Positions 50,634 to 63,728 of a stretch of 64,000 bases of DNA are shown one piece after another. Position numbers and translations under genes: made by a program. The stretch lies in NCBI RefSeq assembly GCF_002162355.1, contig NZ_CP021434.1, positions 1,086,501 to 1,150,500 on the forward strand. Direction: 5' to 3'. The DNA comes from Tumebacillus avium (GTDB lineage: Bacteria > Bacillota > Bacilli > Tumebacillales > Tumebacillaceae). The notes under the pieces were generated by a model. That model ran no database searches, was not told the origin of the DNA, and saw only the letters and a program-made list of their open reading frames with translations. Each line of letters starts with the position of its first letter. Within the stretch, counting starts at the first letter, position 1.

Positions 50634-51736
50634 TATGCGTCAACCTCCCCAAGCACGATATCGACGGCGCCGAGTACTGCGATCAGGTTGGACATGGACT
50701 GCCCTTCCAGCAGCTTCGGCAGAATCTGCAGGTTGATGAAGGACGGACGGCGCCATTTGATGCGGTATGGTTTGTCTTTGCCTTCGGAGACGATGTAGAG
50801 GCCAAGTTCGCCGCGCACGCCTTCGACAGCCGAGTAGTATTCGCCGGCCGGCACGCGCAGGATCTTCGGCACCTTGCCCATTACCGGGCCGTCCGGGATC
50901 TGCTGTGCAGCCTGCTCAACGATCTTCATCGATTCGACGATCTCTTCCATGTGGCACATGTAGCGGTCGTAGCAGTCGCCGTTTTTGCCGGTGACGACGT
51001 TGAAGTCGAAACGGTCGTAGATCGAGTACGGCTTGTTCTTGCGCAGGTCCCAGTTGAAGCCGGTCGAGCGCAGGTTGATGCCGGACAAGCTGTAGTTGAT
51101 CGCCGTTTCCGCATCGTAGGCGCCAACGCCTTTGACGCGTTCGAGGAAGATCTCGTTGCCGGTGACCAGATCGTGGAGCATATCCATCTCTTTGCGGAGG
51201 TGGTTGATGAAATCGATCACATCCTGCACCCAGCCTTCCGGTGCGTCCCACTTGACGCCGCCGACGCGCATGTAGTTGAACGTCAGGCGCGCGCCGCAGA
51301 TCCGGTTGAACAGATCGGTGATCTTCTCGCGGTTGGCGAATGCGTACAGGAACGGGCTCATCGCGCCCAGGTCGAGCAGGTAGGTGCCGAGGAACACCAA
51401 GTGTGATGCGATGCGGTTCAGTTCGACCACGATGATGCGCAGATGTTCTGCGCGCTCCGGGATTTCCAGATCCATCGCGCGTTCCACCGCATTGACGATC
51501 GCATGGTTGTTGACCATCGAGGCCAGGTAGTCCATGCGGTCGGTGTACGGGATGATCTGCGTGTATTGCAGATCTTCTGCCAGTTTCTCGGTTCCGCGGT
51601 GCAGGTAGCCGACTACCGGTTCCGCATCGCGGATGATCTCGCCGTCCACCTTGACCACAACACGCAGTACGCCGTGCGTACTAGGGTGCTGAGGACCGAT
51701 GTTCATTAAGAGTTCTTCAGTGCGAATTTCAGCCAT
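50633..51736 (-). CDS. nuoD: NADH-quinone oxidoreductase subunit D
   Basis: The 367-residue 49-kDa-type subunit has MNIGPQHPSTHGVLRVVV, VGYLHRGTEKLAEDLQYTQI, DRMDYLASMVNNHAIV and the C-terminal VLGAVDIVLGEVDA (hydrogenase-like large subunit). With NuoB it forms the quinone-reduction site. It starts 15 bases after nuoC. Confidence 0.95.
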   Translation of the reverse strand: MAEIRTEELLMNIGPQHPSTHGVLRVVVKVDGEIIRDAEPVVGYLHRGTEKLAEDLQYTQIIPYTDRMDYLASMVNNHAIVNAVERAMDLEIPERAEHLRIIVVELNRIASHLVFLGTYLLDLGAMSPFLYAFANREKITDLFNRICGARLTFNYMRVGGVKWDAPEGWVQDVIDFINHLRKEMDMLHDLVTGNEIFLERVKGVGAYDAETAINYSLSGINLRSTGFNWDLRKNKPYSIYDRFDFNVVTGKNGDCYDRYMCHMEEIVESMKIVEQAAQQIPDGPVMGKVPKILRVPAGEYYSAVEGVRGELGLYIVSEGKDKPYRIKWRRPSFINLQILPKLLEGQSMSNLIAVLGAVDIVLGEVDA

Positions 51737-51751
51737 CGCTTTCCTTTCCCC

Positions 51752-52423
51752 CTAGTCCTTCACAACGTAATCTTTGCGCAGCGGGTGCCCTTGCCAGTGG
51801 TCTTCGAGCATGATTCTGCGCATGTCCGGATGTCCCGGGAAGTTGACGCCAACGAGGTCGTAGATCTCGCGCTCTTCCCAGTTCAGACCGCTGTAGATGT
51901 GCGTGATCGACGGTACGGACGCTTCGTCGCGCGGGGTGCGGACTTTCAGCGCCAGGTCCATGTCGAGCACGAAGGAGTGCACGTTGAGGTACACTTCGCA
52001 GTAGCCTTTGGCCATGTGGTCGGTGCCGGCCATCACTTCGGCGTAGACAAATGCCAGGTCGTCGGTGACCTTGAGGTATTCGACGACTGCCGGCCAGTTT
52101 TCGTTTTTGATCACGAAAGTCGGCTGAAACTTGGCGAGGGATGCTTCTTCGATCACCTCTTCGCCGAATTGGGCGACGATGCGTTTTTGGATCTGCTCGA
52201 GCTTCGCGTTGGCCGCTTCGACGCGCGGGTCAACAGTCTCAGGCGTCTCTTCTTTCGGTGCAGCCGGCTTCGCTGCTGCTGCGGGCTTGGCAGCCGCAGG
52301 TTTCGCAGCTTCCGGCTTCGCTTCAGCTTTTACTTCGGCTGCAGGTGCTTCCGGTTTCGCTTCAGCTTTTACTTCTTCTGTTGCTTCCGGTTTTGTTTCA
52401 GGCGCTTTGTTTTCTTCGCTCAT
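51752..52423 (-). CDS. nuoC: NADH-quinone oxidoreductase subunit C with low-complexity N-terminus
   Basis: The 223-residue protein ends with the NuoC core (YSGLNWEEREIYDLVGVNFP, then GHPDMRRIMLEDHWQGHP). Its first ~65 residues are almost only Ala, Pro, Lys and Glu in repeats such as EVKAEAKPEA, an extension not needed for the 30-kDa subunit fold. It could be a flexible linker or coiled segment. NuoC stabilises the NuoB-NuoD core. It directly follows nuoB with no intergenic base. Confidence 0.9.
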   Translation of the reverse strand: MSEENKAPETKPEATEEVKAEAKPEAPAAEVKAEAKPEAAKPAAAKPAAAAKPAAPKEETPETVDPRVEAANAKLEQIQKRIVAQFGEEVIEEASLAKFQPTFVIKNENWPAVVEYLKVTDDLAFVYAEVMAGTDHMAKGYCEVYLNVHSFVLDMDLALKVRTPRDEASVPSITHIYSGLNWEEREIYDLVGVNFPGHPDMRRIMLEDHWQGHPLRKDYVVKD

Positions 52424-52966
52424 CTATCGCACCTTCTTCCCTTTGGCTTCCAAACGGATCTTGTCCTGGAGTTTGTTCAGCCCGTAGATCAGAGCAGGCG
52501 GAGACGGCGGGCAGCCCGGGATGTAGACGTCGACCGGGATGACTTGGTCCGCACCTTTGACGACCGAGTAAGCGCGCACATACGGACCGCCTGCAGTCGC
52601 ACAGGAGCCCATCGCCACGACCCACTTCGGCTCCGGCATTTGATCATAGAGACGCTTCAGGATCGGCGCCATCTTCTTGGTGATCGTGCCGGCGATGATG
52701 ATGCAGTCCGCTTGGCGCGGGGAGGCACGGAAGATGATCCCGAAACGGTCGAGGTCATAGTTCGCCGCGCCGGTGCCCATCATTTCGATACCGCAGCACG
52801 CGGTCGCAAACGTCAGCGGCCACAGCGAGTTCGAACGCGCCCAGCCCTTGATCTGCTCCAACGTGCCGATGATGATGCCTGCTTTGGACAGTTCTTGCGA
52901 CTCCTCTTCTGTGAAGCCCTCGAACTGCATGTAAGCCGGCTGTTGGTTGTTGTTCTCGTTTGTCAT
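52424..52966 (-). CDS. nuoB: NADH-quinone oxidoreductase subunit B
   Basis: The 180-residue subunit holds cluster N2, with [25 protein letters not shown] and [13 protein letters not shown] supplying the four cysteines. The start at ATG 52966 overlaps the nuoA stop (ATGA); an in-frame ATG six bases earlier is also possible. The first ~25 residues are polar and variable. Confidence 0.95.
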   Translation of the reverse strand: MTNENNNQQPAYMQFEGFTEEESQELSKAGIIIGTLEQIKGWARSNSLWPLTFATACCGIEMMGTGAANYDLDRFGIIFRASPRQADCIIIAGTITKKMAPILKRLYDQMPEPKWVVAMGSCATAGGPYVRAYSVVKGADQVIPVDVYIPGCPPSPPALIYGLNKLQDKIRLEAKGKKVR

Positions 52967-53331
52967 TTCCATTCCAACACCTTCTTTTTCCAGGCATAGA
53001 CGAGGCCTAATACTAACAGGCCAAGGAAGATCAGCATTTCTACCAAACCAAACAAGCCGAGGCTGTCGAACGATACAGCCCATGGATACAGGAACATGAT
53101 TTCCACGTCAAACACCACGAACATGAGTGCAAAGAGGTAATAGCGGACGTTATAACGGACGTGCGCTTCACCAAACGGCTCGACGCCGGACTCGTATGTC
53201 GTGAGTTTTTCCGGCGTGGGGTTCTTCGGACGCAAAAACGGTCCGGCTACCCACAACGCTCCGATCGGGAGCAGCAAGCCTAACAAGAGGAACAGAGAGA
53301 TAAATACGTAGCTGTTCCAATACGAGACCAT
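52963..53331 (-). CDS. nuoA: NADH-quinone oxidoreductase subunit A
   Basis: The 122-residue, three-helix subunit has the conserved [20 protein letters not shown] and [13 protein letters not shown]. It is the first gene of the nuo operon, with GGAGGGG before ATG 53331. Confidence 0.95.
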   Translation of the reverse strand: MVSYWNSYVFISLFLLLGLLLPIGALWVAGPFLRPKNPTPEKLTTYESGVEPFGEAHVRYNVRYYLFALMFVVFDVEIMFLYPWAVSFDSLGLFGLVEMLIFLGLLVLGLVYAWKKKVLEWK

Positions 53332-53377
53332 AGTAGCCCCTCCATCTTCAAAAAGATTTCACAGTTTTGCCCCCAAC

Positions 53378-53406
53378 ATTATAACAAAGTCAGGAAGCCA
53401 TGTAAA
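53378..53406 (-). promoter_or_regulatory. Sigma-A promoter of nuo operon
   Basis: On the minus strand, TTTACA (53406-53401) and a perfect TATAAT (53383-53378) are 17 bases apart, about 47 bases upstream of nuoA. Confidence 0.8.
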
Positions 53407-53504
53407 ACCATGCTTCAAGCGCAAGTACAGGGTAAAAAACAGCTTCCCCATAGCATTTTCCAAATCCGCCTGTTTTTACTCGAAACGGCGTATTTTCAAA
53501 CAGC

Positions 53505-53536
53505 AAAGCCCCACACGAACTTCGTGTGGAGCTTCT
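53505..53536 (-). terminator. Intrinsic terminator of atp operon
   Basis: AAGCCCCACACGAA pairs with TTCGTGTGGAGCTT, 12 bases after the atpC stop. Confidence 0.8.
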
Positions 53537-53547
53537 GCTGAATGCAA

Positions 53548-53958
53548 TTAGCGATTGTTTTTATTCGTCGCCACTCGGATCCGGTTGATTGCACGCTCAA
53601 GAGCAATTTCCGCACGCAGATGGTCCAGAGAATCTGTACGTTCCGCCAGACGGCGTTCGGCACGCTCTTTCGCACGAGTTGCACGGTCAACGTCGATCTC
53701 TTCCGGCAGCTCTGCCGCTTCTGCAAGCACAGATACCTTCTCCGGTTTGACTTCCAGGAAGCCGCCGGAAACGGAGATCACGTCTTCGCCTTGATCCGTT
53801 TTCACGCGGAGGGAGCTGATCTTCAAGGTGGTGACGAGCGGAGTGTGCCCGGCCATGATGCCGAGGTCCCCGTCGCCGCCGCGCGCGATGATCAGGTTCG
53901 CCTCATTTGCGTACACCTTGCGTTCAGGAGTGACGATTTCGATAGGCATTTTGTTCAT
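53548..53958 (-). CDS. atpC: ATP synthase epsilon subunit
   Basis: The 136-residue subunit has the N-terminal beta-sandwich (MPIEIVTPERKVYANEANLI, then GDGDLGIMAGHTPLVTTLKI) and the C-terminal helical hairpin. The latter contains RATRAKERAERRLAERTDSL and can inhibit ATP hydrolysis. It is the last gene of the operon, 31 bases after atpD. Confidence 0.95.
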   Translation of the reverse strand: MNKMPIEIVTPERKVYANEANLIIARGGDGDLGIMAGHTPLVTTLKISSLRVKTDQGEDVISVSGGFLEVKPEKVSVLAEAAELPEEIDVDRATRAKERAERRLAERTDSLDHLRAEIALERAINRIRVATNKNNR

Positions 53959-53989
53959 ATCGGTTTCCTCCTAAGCCCAAGATGGAGCT

Positions 53990-56298
<2,309 letters not shown>

Positions 56299-56348
56299 GA
56301 TTCCACCACCTTACCAGATGAAATGGTTAAGCTAGACGACAGTTTGGA

Positions 56349-57875
<1,527 letters not shown>

Positions 57876-58409
57876 CTAGTATTTGAGCGTTTGACGGAAA
57901 CGGTTGAGCTGGCTGGATACGGAGTAGTCGAGGACACGGTCCCCGATCCGCACGCGCAGGCCGCCGATGAGATCCGGGTTGACCTTTGTCGTGAATTCCA
58001 CCTGCTGGCCGTTTGCGCCAAGCTTGGATTTCAGTTCATTCAACTCTTCATCCGAGAGCGGAACTGCCGATTCTACTTCACCTTTGATGCGGCCTTTTGC
58101 AGCGTCAGACAATTCGACAAACGCTGTGTACACATCGGTCAGCGCATCTTGGCGACGGCTGTCGAACAGCAGGTTGAGGAAGTTCAGGACCAGGTCGGAA
58201 ACGCGGCCTTTGAACAGCTCGGTTACCTGCTTTTTCTTTGCGTCGATCGAGATGCCCGGGTGCTCAAGAATGTTCGTGAGCTCCGGATGAGACTTGAAAA
58301 CATCAAGGATCCCAGCTAATTCTTGTTCGACCGAATCAGCTTGACCGCCTTTGCCCGCAACACTGTACAGAGCTTCAGCGTAACGCTTTGCAACTACGGC
58401 GTTCTTCAT
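57876..58409 (-). CDS. atpH: ATP synthase delta subunit
   Basis: The 177-residue subunit starts VAKRYAEALYSVAGKGGQAD and ends with the family motif VNPDLIGGLRVRIGDRVLDY and SVSSQLNRFRQTL. It links F1 to subunit b. Its ATG overlaps the atpF stop by four bases. Confidence 0.95.
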   Translation of the reverse strand: MKNAVVAKRYAEALYSVAGKGGQADSVEQELAGILDVFKSHPELTNILEHPGISIDAKKKQVTELFKGRVSDLVLNFLNLLFDSRRQDALTDVYTAFVELSDAAKGRIKGEVESAVPLSDEELNELKSKLGANGQQVEFTTKVNPDLIGGLRVRIGDRVLDYSVSSQLNRFRQTLKY

Positions 58410-58891
58410 ACACGAACACCCATTTCTTTAACCGCTTCTTCGAAGAGAGCCTTGTGGCCTTCTGCGTTCAGCTCTTTGCTGACGATCTTGCCCGCGAGGA
58501 GAACGGAGAGGTTGCCCACTTGCTCACGCAGTTCTGCGATCGCCAGTTCTTTTTCACGGTTGATGTCAGCAACTGCTTCTTCTTTCAGACGGCGAGCTTC
58601 GGTTTCTGCAGCCGCGATGATGTCAGCAGCCTGCTTTTCACCGGTACGGCGTGCGTTCTCCATGAGCTCGTGTGCGTCCTGCTTCGCTCTTTCGATCGAA
58701 GCGCGGTGCTCAGCAGCCAGACGGTCCGCGTCTTCACGGTTCTTTTCAGCCGTGTTGATTTGATTCTCAATATATTGAGCGCGCTCGTTCATGACACGCA
58801 TGAGAGGACCAAATGCGAACTTTTTAAGCAGCAGGAAGAGGACAACGAATACCCCCAACTGCACTAACATGGTTCCCAGTTGCAATTCCAA
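58406..58891 (-). CDS. atpF: ATP synthase subunit b
   Basis: The 161-residue subunit has one N-terminal membrane helix (LGTMLVQLGVFVVLFLLLKK) and a long charged coiled coil, forming the peripheral stalk. The start is TTG 58891, nine bases after AAAGGAGTG. Confidence 0.95.
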   Translation of the reverse strand: MELQLGTMLVQLGVFVVLFLLLKKFAFGPLMRVMNERAQYIENQINTAEKNREDADRLAAEHRASIERAKQDAHELMENARRTGEKQAADIIAAAETEARRLKEEAVADINREKELAIAELREQVGNLSVLLAGKIVSKELNAEGHKALFEEAVKEMGVRV

Positions 58892-58977
58892 TGAAATTCA
58901 CTCCTTTCGGGGCGGACAAAAGGAAGGCGCAGGCGTTCACAGCGCCCCGCCGTCCTGCTAGTCGTCCGTGAATGATT

Positions 58978-59229
<252 letters not shown>

Positions 59230-59285
59230 TTATTGTGATTGAAAGGGTGTAACATAGTGTTGCTGTTTTTGCCAACACAAAACTC

Positions 59286-60053
59286 TTAGTGAGCTTCTTT
59301 GTGCGGCAGCTTTTGCGAGATGTAAACCAGTGTCAGGACGGTAAAGACGAACGCTTGGATCGTACCTACAAAGATCGAGTACGCGATCCAGATGATCATC
59401 GGGATGCCGCCAAGCGGGATGATCCCGAACAGAAGCGGGATACCAAGCAAGATGGCGATCAGAACCTCGCCCGCGAAGATGTTCCCGTAAAGACGCAGAC
59501 CAAGCGTCAGGAACTTCGCCAGTTCATCGATCAAGTGAAGGATGAAGAAGGCCGGGTTCGGCTCAAAGTAGTGCTTGAAGTATTGGCGCGGGTTCCGCAG
59601 ACCAATGATGTGCGTCATACCGACGATCCCGATCGACATCGCCATCGCGACGCTCAAGTTCGCGGTCGGAGACATAAACCAGGACACGTGACCTACGCCG
59701 TGGTGCTCTTCCAGCGTTCCCGCCGAAATCCCAAGCATCGGTTCATGTACATGCGTTACGACGTTGGTGATCAGACCCATTTGGTTCGCGACGAAAAGGT
59801 AGATGATCAAAGTGAATGCGAGCGGAACATACGTCATCGCACGGTCACCGATCGTATCCTTCGCGAGGCCAGTGATGAAGTCGACCACCCACTCGAAGAA
59901 GTTCTGAATGCCGCGCGGTCTGCGCACATCGATGTTTGCCACTGCCAGACGCGCCAGAAGCAGCACGACGAGAGCAGCCAGCACGCTGGTTCCGATTGCG
60001 GTCAGGTTGACAGCCCACAAACCTTCTCCGAGGGTAGGAAAAATGTGATCCAT
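59286..60053 (-). CDS. atpB: ATP synthase subunit a
   Basis: The 255-residue membrane subunit has the essential Arg in LAKFLTLGLRLYGNIFAGEV, and helices with IAYSIFVGTIQAFVFTVLTL. The start at ATG 60053 (MDHIFPTLGEGLW) follows AAGGGGTG; a TTG 21 bases upstream is less likely. It carries the proton half-channels. Confidence 0.95.
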   Translation of the reverse strand: MDHIFPTLGEGLWAVNLTAIGTSVLAALVVLLLARLAVANIDVRRPRGIQNFFEWVVDFITGLAKDTIGDRAMTYVPLAFTLIIYLFVANQMGLITNVVTHVHEPMLGISAGTLEEHHGVGHVSWFMSPTANLSVAMAMSIGIVGMTHIIGLRNPRQYFKHYFEPNPAFFILHLIDELAKFLTLGLRLYGNIFAGEVLIAILLGIPLLFGIIPLGGIPMIIWIAYSIFVGTIQAFVFTVLTLVYISQKLPHKEAH

Positions 60054-60088
60054 TCCAAATTTCACCCCTTCCAAATAGCGTGATGAGA

Positions 60089-60475
60089 CTATGAAGTTTT
60101 GATTTTGTTGTATAGGAAGCCTGCCAAGATCACGAGTTGATAAACGAAGAAGCCTATCAACAATCCCGGAAGACTAACATACCCGATACGGGGTTCCAAC
60201 GCTTGTACAACGAGCACGGCGCCAAGGATCATCACCATGCGGAACATCATGACTGCGCTGGGGCGCTTTTTCACATTCCGAAGCGCGACGTCTGCCGCCA
60301 TCTCGGTCTGTTTGGAAGCGCTAACAGCAAAGTACAAACTAACTGCCGACCCAATGGTTAGGCCGGCAAATATCGACTTGAGGCTTGGCAACAGGGCCCA
60401 GAGTGCCGCAAAGACAACGGTGATAATCAGCGTGTACTTGACTGTTGTTCTGGCCAAACGATGAAATTCGTTCAT
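60089..60475 (-). CDS. atpI: ATP synthase subunit I
   Basis: The 128-residue protein has four membrane helices (TVKYTLIITVVFAALWALLP; GLTIGSAVSLYFAVSASK; VMMFRMVMILGAVLVVQALE; LLIGFFVYQLVILAGFLY). AtpI is an assembly helper for the c-ring or a magnesium-related factor. It is the first gene of the operon. Confidence 0.9.
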   Translation of the reverse strand: MNEFHRLARTTVKYTLIITVVFAALWALLPSLKSIFAGLTIGSAVSLYFAVSASKQTEMAADVALRNVKKRPSAVMMFRMVMILGAVLVVQALEPRIGYVSLPGLLIGFFVYQLVILAGFLYNKIKTS

Positions 60476-60633
60476 TTCGAGACTCCCATCTTTGCCTCAA
60501 ACTGGTACCCTTAGATACGTTCACCTTGAGGCTGAGTATTTATGTATGAAAGTCCACAAAAATGGTCTCCGGGTCTAAAAAGTTTCACCAGGCGAGACGG
60601 CAGTCCCTTGTATGAAACCCCAACCCAGAGACC
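60476..60633 (-). promoter_or_regulatory. Structured leader of atp operon
   Basis: The minus-strand leader begins GGTCTCTGGGT, which can pair with ACCCGGAGACC near 60560-60573, with an inner GTTTCA/TGAAAC pair. ATTTTTG follows the second arm, as in an attenuator-type terminator. A second inverted repeat (GCCTCAA/TTGAGGC) lies near 60494-60533. Because transcription probably begins within the first arm, the full stem may not form. Confidence 0.35.
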
Positions 60634-60663
60634 ATACTACTACATCCCCCCTTGGGTTGTCAA
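60634..60663 (-). promoter_or_regulatory. Sigma-A promoter of atp operon
   Basis: On the minus strand, TTGACA (60663-60658) and TAGTAT (60639-60634) are 18 bases apart. Confidence 0.65.
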
Positions 60664-60762
60664 CGAAACCGGGGGGTCTGAAGCGTTTGGCGACACAAGT
60701 TTTATTTTGCGTTCATAAAACTGACAAAAAGTTGTTAAATGTCGCCACAATGCACAATTTTC

Positions 60763-61947
60763 TTAGCGTTCAAACACCAGCGCCACACCTTGGCCGCCGC
60801 CGATGCACAGCGTTGCCAGACCGCGTTTTGCGTCCTGCTTTTCCATCTCGTGGATCAGGGAGACGAGCACGCGGGTGCCCGATGCGCCGATCGGATGGCC
60901 GAGGGCGATCGCGCCGCCGTTTACGTTCAGCTTCTCGCGCGGGATCTCGAGGTCGCGGCCCACTGCCAGCGACTGTGCGGCAAACGCTTCGTTCGCTTCG
61001 ATCAGGTCGATGTCCGCGATGGAGAGGTTGGCGCGCTCCAGCGCTTTTTTCGTTGCATAGATCGGACCGAGGCCCATCACGTTCGGGTCGAGGCCAGCGG
61101 ACGCGTATGCGGAAACGGTGCCAAGGATCTTCAGGCCAAGCTCTTCGGCCTTCTCGCGGGACATGACGAGCACAGCAGCTGCGCCGTCATTGATGCCCGA
61201 TGCGTTGCCGGCGGTGACAGTGCCGTCCTTCTTGAAAGCCGGGCGGAGTTTGCCAAGCGATGCGGCGGTGGTGCCGGCACGCGGGAACTCGTCCTTGTCA
61301 AACACGATCGGGTCGCCTTTGCGCTGCGGGATATGTACCGGGACGATCTCGTCTTTGAAACGGTCGGACGTCAGCGCTGCTTCTGCCTTTTGCTGCGACC
61401 AGGCAGCGAACTCATCCTGCTCTTCGCGGGTCAGGCCGTAGCGCTCTGCCACGTTTTCCGCGGTGATGCCCATGTGGGTGTCGTCAAACGCGCACCACAG
61501 GCCGTCGCGGATCATGATGTCGGTCACTTTTTGGTCGCCCATGCGGTAGCCAGTGCGAGCGCCTTCTAATAAATAAGGAGCGCGGGACATATTTTCCATG
61601 CCGCCGGCAAGGATCACATCTGCGTCACCCGATTTGATCGCCTGTGCCGCCAGCATGACCGCCTTCAGGCCGGAGCCGCAGACCTTGTTGATCGTCATCG
61701 AGGCGATGGTGTTCGGCAGGCCGGCTTTTACCGATGCCTGACGAGCCGGGTTCTGCCCGAGGCCCGCCTGCAGGACGTTGCCCATGATCACTTCGTCGAC
61801 CAGGTCTGCAGACACCCCTGCGCGGTTGAGAGCTTCCGTCAAAACGATGGCGCCAAGCTCCGGTGCCGGAATGCCGGCGAGCGCCCCTTGAAAGTTGCCG
61901 ATCGCTGTACGAACAGCGCTTACAATCACTGCATCACGATTTGCCAT
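60763..61947 (-). CDS. Acetyl-CoA C-acetyltransferase (thiolase)
   Basis: The 394-residue enzyme starts at ATG 61947 ([19 protein letters not shown]) behind AAAGGAG. The acyl-accepting Cys90 is in [14 protein letters not shown]. The general-base His is in [14 protein letters not shown] and the second Cys in [17 protein letters not shown]. It condenses two acetyl-CoA to acetoacetyl-CoA or runs in reverse in fatty acid degradation. It stands alone between the atp promoter and a divergent HTH-TPR gene, so the direction in vivo is unclear. Confidence 0.9.
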   Translation of the reverse strand: MANRDAVIVSAVRTAIGNFQGALAGIPAPELGAIVLTEALNRAGVSADLVDEVIMGNVLQAGLGQNPARQASVKAGLPNTIASMTINKVCGSGLKAVMLAAQAIKSGDADVILAGGMENMSRAPYLLEGARTGYRMGDQKVTDIMIRDGLWCAFDDTHMGITAENVAERYGLTREEQDEFAAWSQQKAEAALTSDRFKDEIVPVHIPQRKGDPIVFDKDEFPRAGTTAASLGKLRPAFKKDGTVTAGNASGINDGAAAVLVMSREKAEELGLKILGTVSAYASAGLDPNVMGLGPIYATKKALERANLSIADIDLIEANEAFAAQSLAVGRDLEIPREKLNVNGGAIALGHPIGASGTRVLVSLIHEMEKQDAKRGLATLCIGGGQGVALVFER

Positions 61948-62174
61948 AGTGTGTAACTCCTTTCGAAAATGAAGACTCATTCAGTCTCTATCCAGACTAT
62001 ATATTCTCGTCTTTGCTACTTTTCCCTGCTCAGGGATTCCTAGACGCGCCGCCATGGTCATTTTTTCCCGGCTGTGAACTGCAAATCGCCCCTTTTCACT
62101 TGGGTTGACGGCGTGGTAAATTATCATCAATAGGATGAATATTAGGATTCCGTTACGGAATAGGAGAAACGATT

Positions 62175-63488
62175 ATGCAATATTTGACCCTCGGGCAAAA
62201 ACTGCGCTTGAAGCGCAAAGAATTGGATCTCACCTTAAAGGACATCGCAGGGGACTACATCTCTCCGGCGACGCTCAGCCTGGTCGAGCGCGACCTGCAG
62301 GTTCCTTCCGAGGAGCTGTTGCGCTATCTCGCCGAGCGTCTGGAGACGCCGTACAGCTACTTCAAAGAAACGCCGGAAGAAACGCTGGGGCGGCGGGCCA
62401 AGACCTTGCTCGCAGAATCGGAAGCGCTCCTGCACCGCAAGCGTTTCTCGATGGCGACGCGTTTTGCCGAAGAGATCCTCAACGATGCCAAAGACTTGCG
62501 CCTGCACCACTACATCGCGCAGTCGGCCCTTTTGCTCTCGCGCATCGCCTTAACGCAGGAAGAGTACCACCGAGCGAACGAATACCTGTTCGAAGCGCAG
62601 TCTGCAGCCCACTTGTCCGGACATCATGAATGGCTGCCGAGCATCTACTTCCAATTTGCCCAGGTGTCCTTCCGCCAATCGTTTTATCCGCAGGCGCTCG
62701 ATTACCTCAAGCAAGCGGATCATGCCACGCCAGAATCGATGGATGACGAGCTGCACCGCAAGATCCTTTCGCTCCTCTCGCAGACCCACCACAAAATGGG
62801 CAACTACGACCTGGCGCTGGACTATGCGGAAAAAGCGACGAGCCTCGTCTCGCGCATGAACAACCTCGAGGCCTATGCCGAGTCCCTGATCATGCTCGGC
62901 GCCAACTACCGCGAGCAAGAACAATACGACAAAGCGCTCGAGCTGTTCCAAGAGGCGATGCGCATCTCCCGCCAGCTCGAAACGCAGCACGAGCTCTCCG
63001 AAGCTGAGCGCAACCTCGCCGAACTGTACGTCAAAACGGGCGATCATGCGCAAGCGCATCAGCATTTCGAGCTCGCGATCGAGCAAAAACAAAAGCTGGG
63101 CGATGCTTCCCTCTTCACCACCATGCTCGACCTCGTCGAAGCCCTGCTCGACGCCGGAGATATCTACCAAGCCCAAAGCCGCCTCCAAACGGCCCTCGGC
63201 CACGACATCCCCTCCGCCGAGGAAGACCGAGCGCGTGCGCTCGCCCTGTCCTACCAGATCTCCTGCCTGCTCGGAGACGAAGCGGCCGGCCGCCAAGCGC
63301 TCGAAGAGAGCCTGACCCTGGCCCGCAGCCATTCCGTGCAAACGAGAATGCCCGACATCCTCGTCAAGCTCGGGCGCATCTGCGCCAAGGCCGGTGACCA
63401 GACCATGGCGACGCAGCTCTTCGGCGAGGCCTTGGCAGGCTACGAAAGCCTCGGCGTGATCATGCGCACCAACCCCAAAAACGCCTAA
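62175..63488 (+). CDS. HTH-TPR regulator
   Basis: The 437-residue protein starts at ATG 62175 behind AGGAG. The N-terminal XRE helix-turn-helix (residues ~5-60, LKRKELDLTLKDIAGDYISP, then TLSLVERDLQVP) is followed by about nine TPR repeats (e.g. ILNDAKDLRLHHYIAQSALL, LIMLGANYREQEQYDKALEL). It is more similar to the gene at 19622 than to the receptor at 21228. No signal-peptide ORF is visible downstream; 63489-63686 holds nothing I can assign. Divergence from the thiolase gene makes that a possible target. Confidence 0.75.
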   Translation: MQYLTLGQKLRLKRKELDLTLKDIAGDYISPATLSLVERDLQVPSEELLRYLAERLETPYSYFKETPEETLGRRAKTLLAESEALLHRKRFSMATRFAEEILNDAKDLRLHHYIAQSALLLSRIALTQEEYHRANEYLFEAQSAAHLSGHHEWLPSIYFQFAQVSFRQSFYPQALDYLKQADHATPESMDDELHRKILSLLSQTHHKMGNYDLALDYAEKATSLVSRMNNLEAYAESLIMLGANYREQEQYDKALELFQEAMRISRQLETQHELSEAERNLAELYVKTGDHAQAHQHFELAIEQKQKLGDASLFTTMLDLVEALLDAGDIYQAQSRLQTALGHDIPSAEEDRARALALSYQISCLLGDEAAGRQALEESLTLARSHSVQTRMPDILVKLGRICAKAGDQTMATQLFGEALAGYESLGVIMRTNPKNA

Positions 63489-63686
63489 GCGTCCTTTGCC
63501 CTTAAAAAAGGGAGCAGAGGTCACCCAACTCCCTCGGGGGAGGGCGGGATATGCGGAAGTGGTGATCTTTGAATCTTTACCCTTCCGCTAAAAAGGTTTT
63601 ACGATCTTACTCAATCAAAGGGTGAAGATGAAACGTGAACCCGGAGCATGTCCCGCCCGGACCCGACCACCCAAGCAACACAAACA

Positions 63687-63727
63687 ACAAAAAACCACCG
63701 TGCCCCCAAAGGACACGGTGGTTTTGC
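63687..63727 (-). terminator. Intrinsic terminator after mnaA
   Basis: AAAACCACCGTG pairs with CACGGTGGTTTT around an 11-base loop, directly after the stop codon on the minus strand. Confidence 0.9.
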
Positions 63728-63728
63728 A

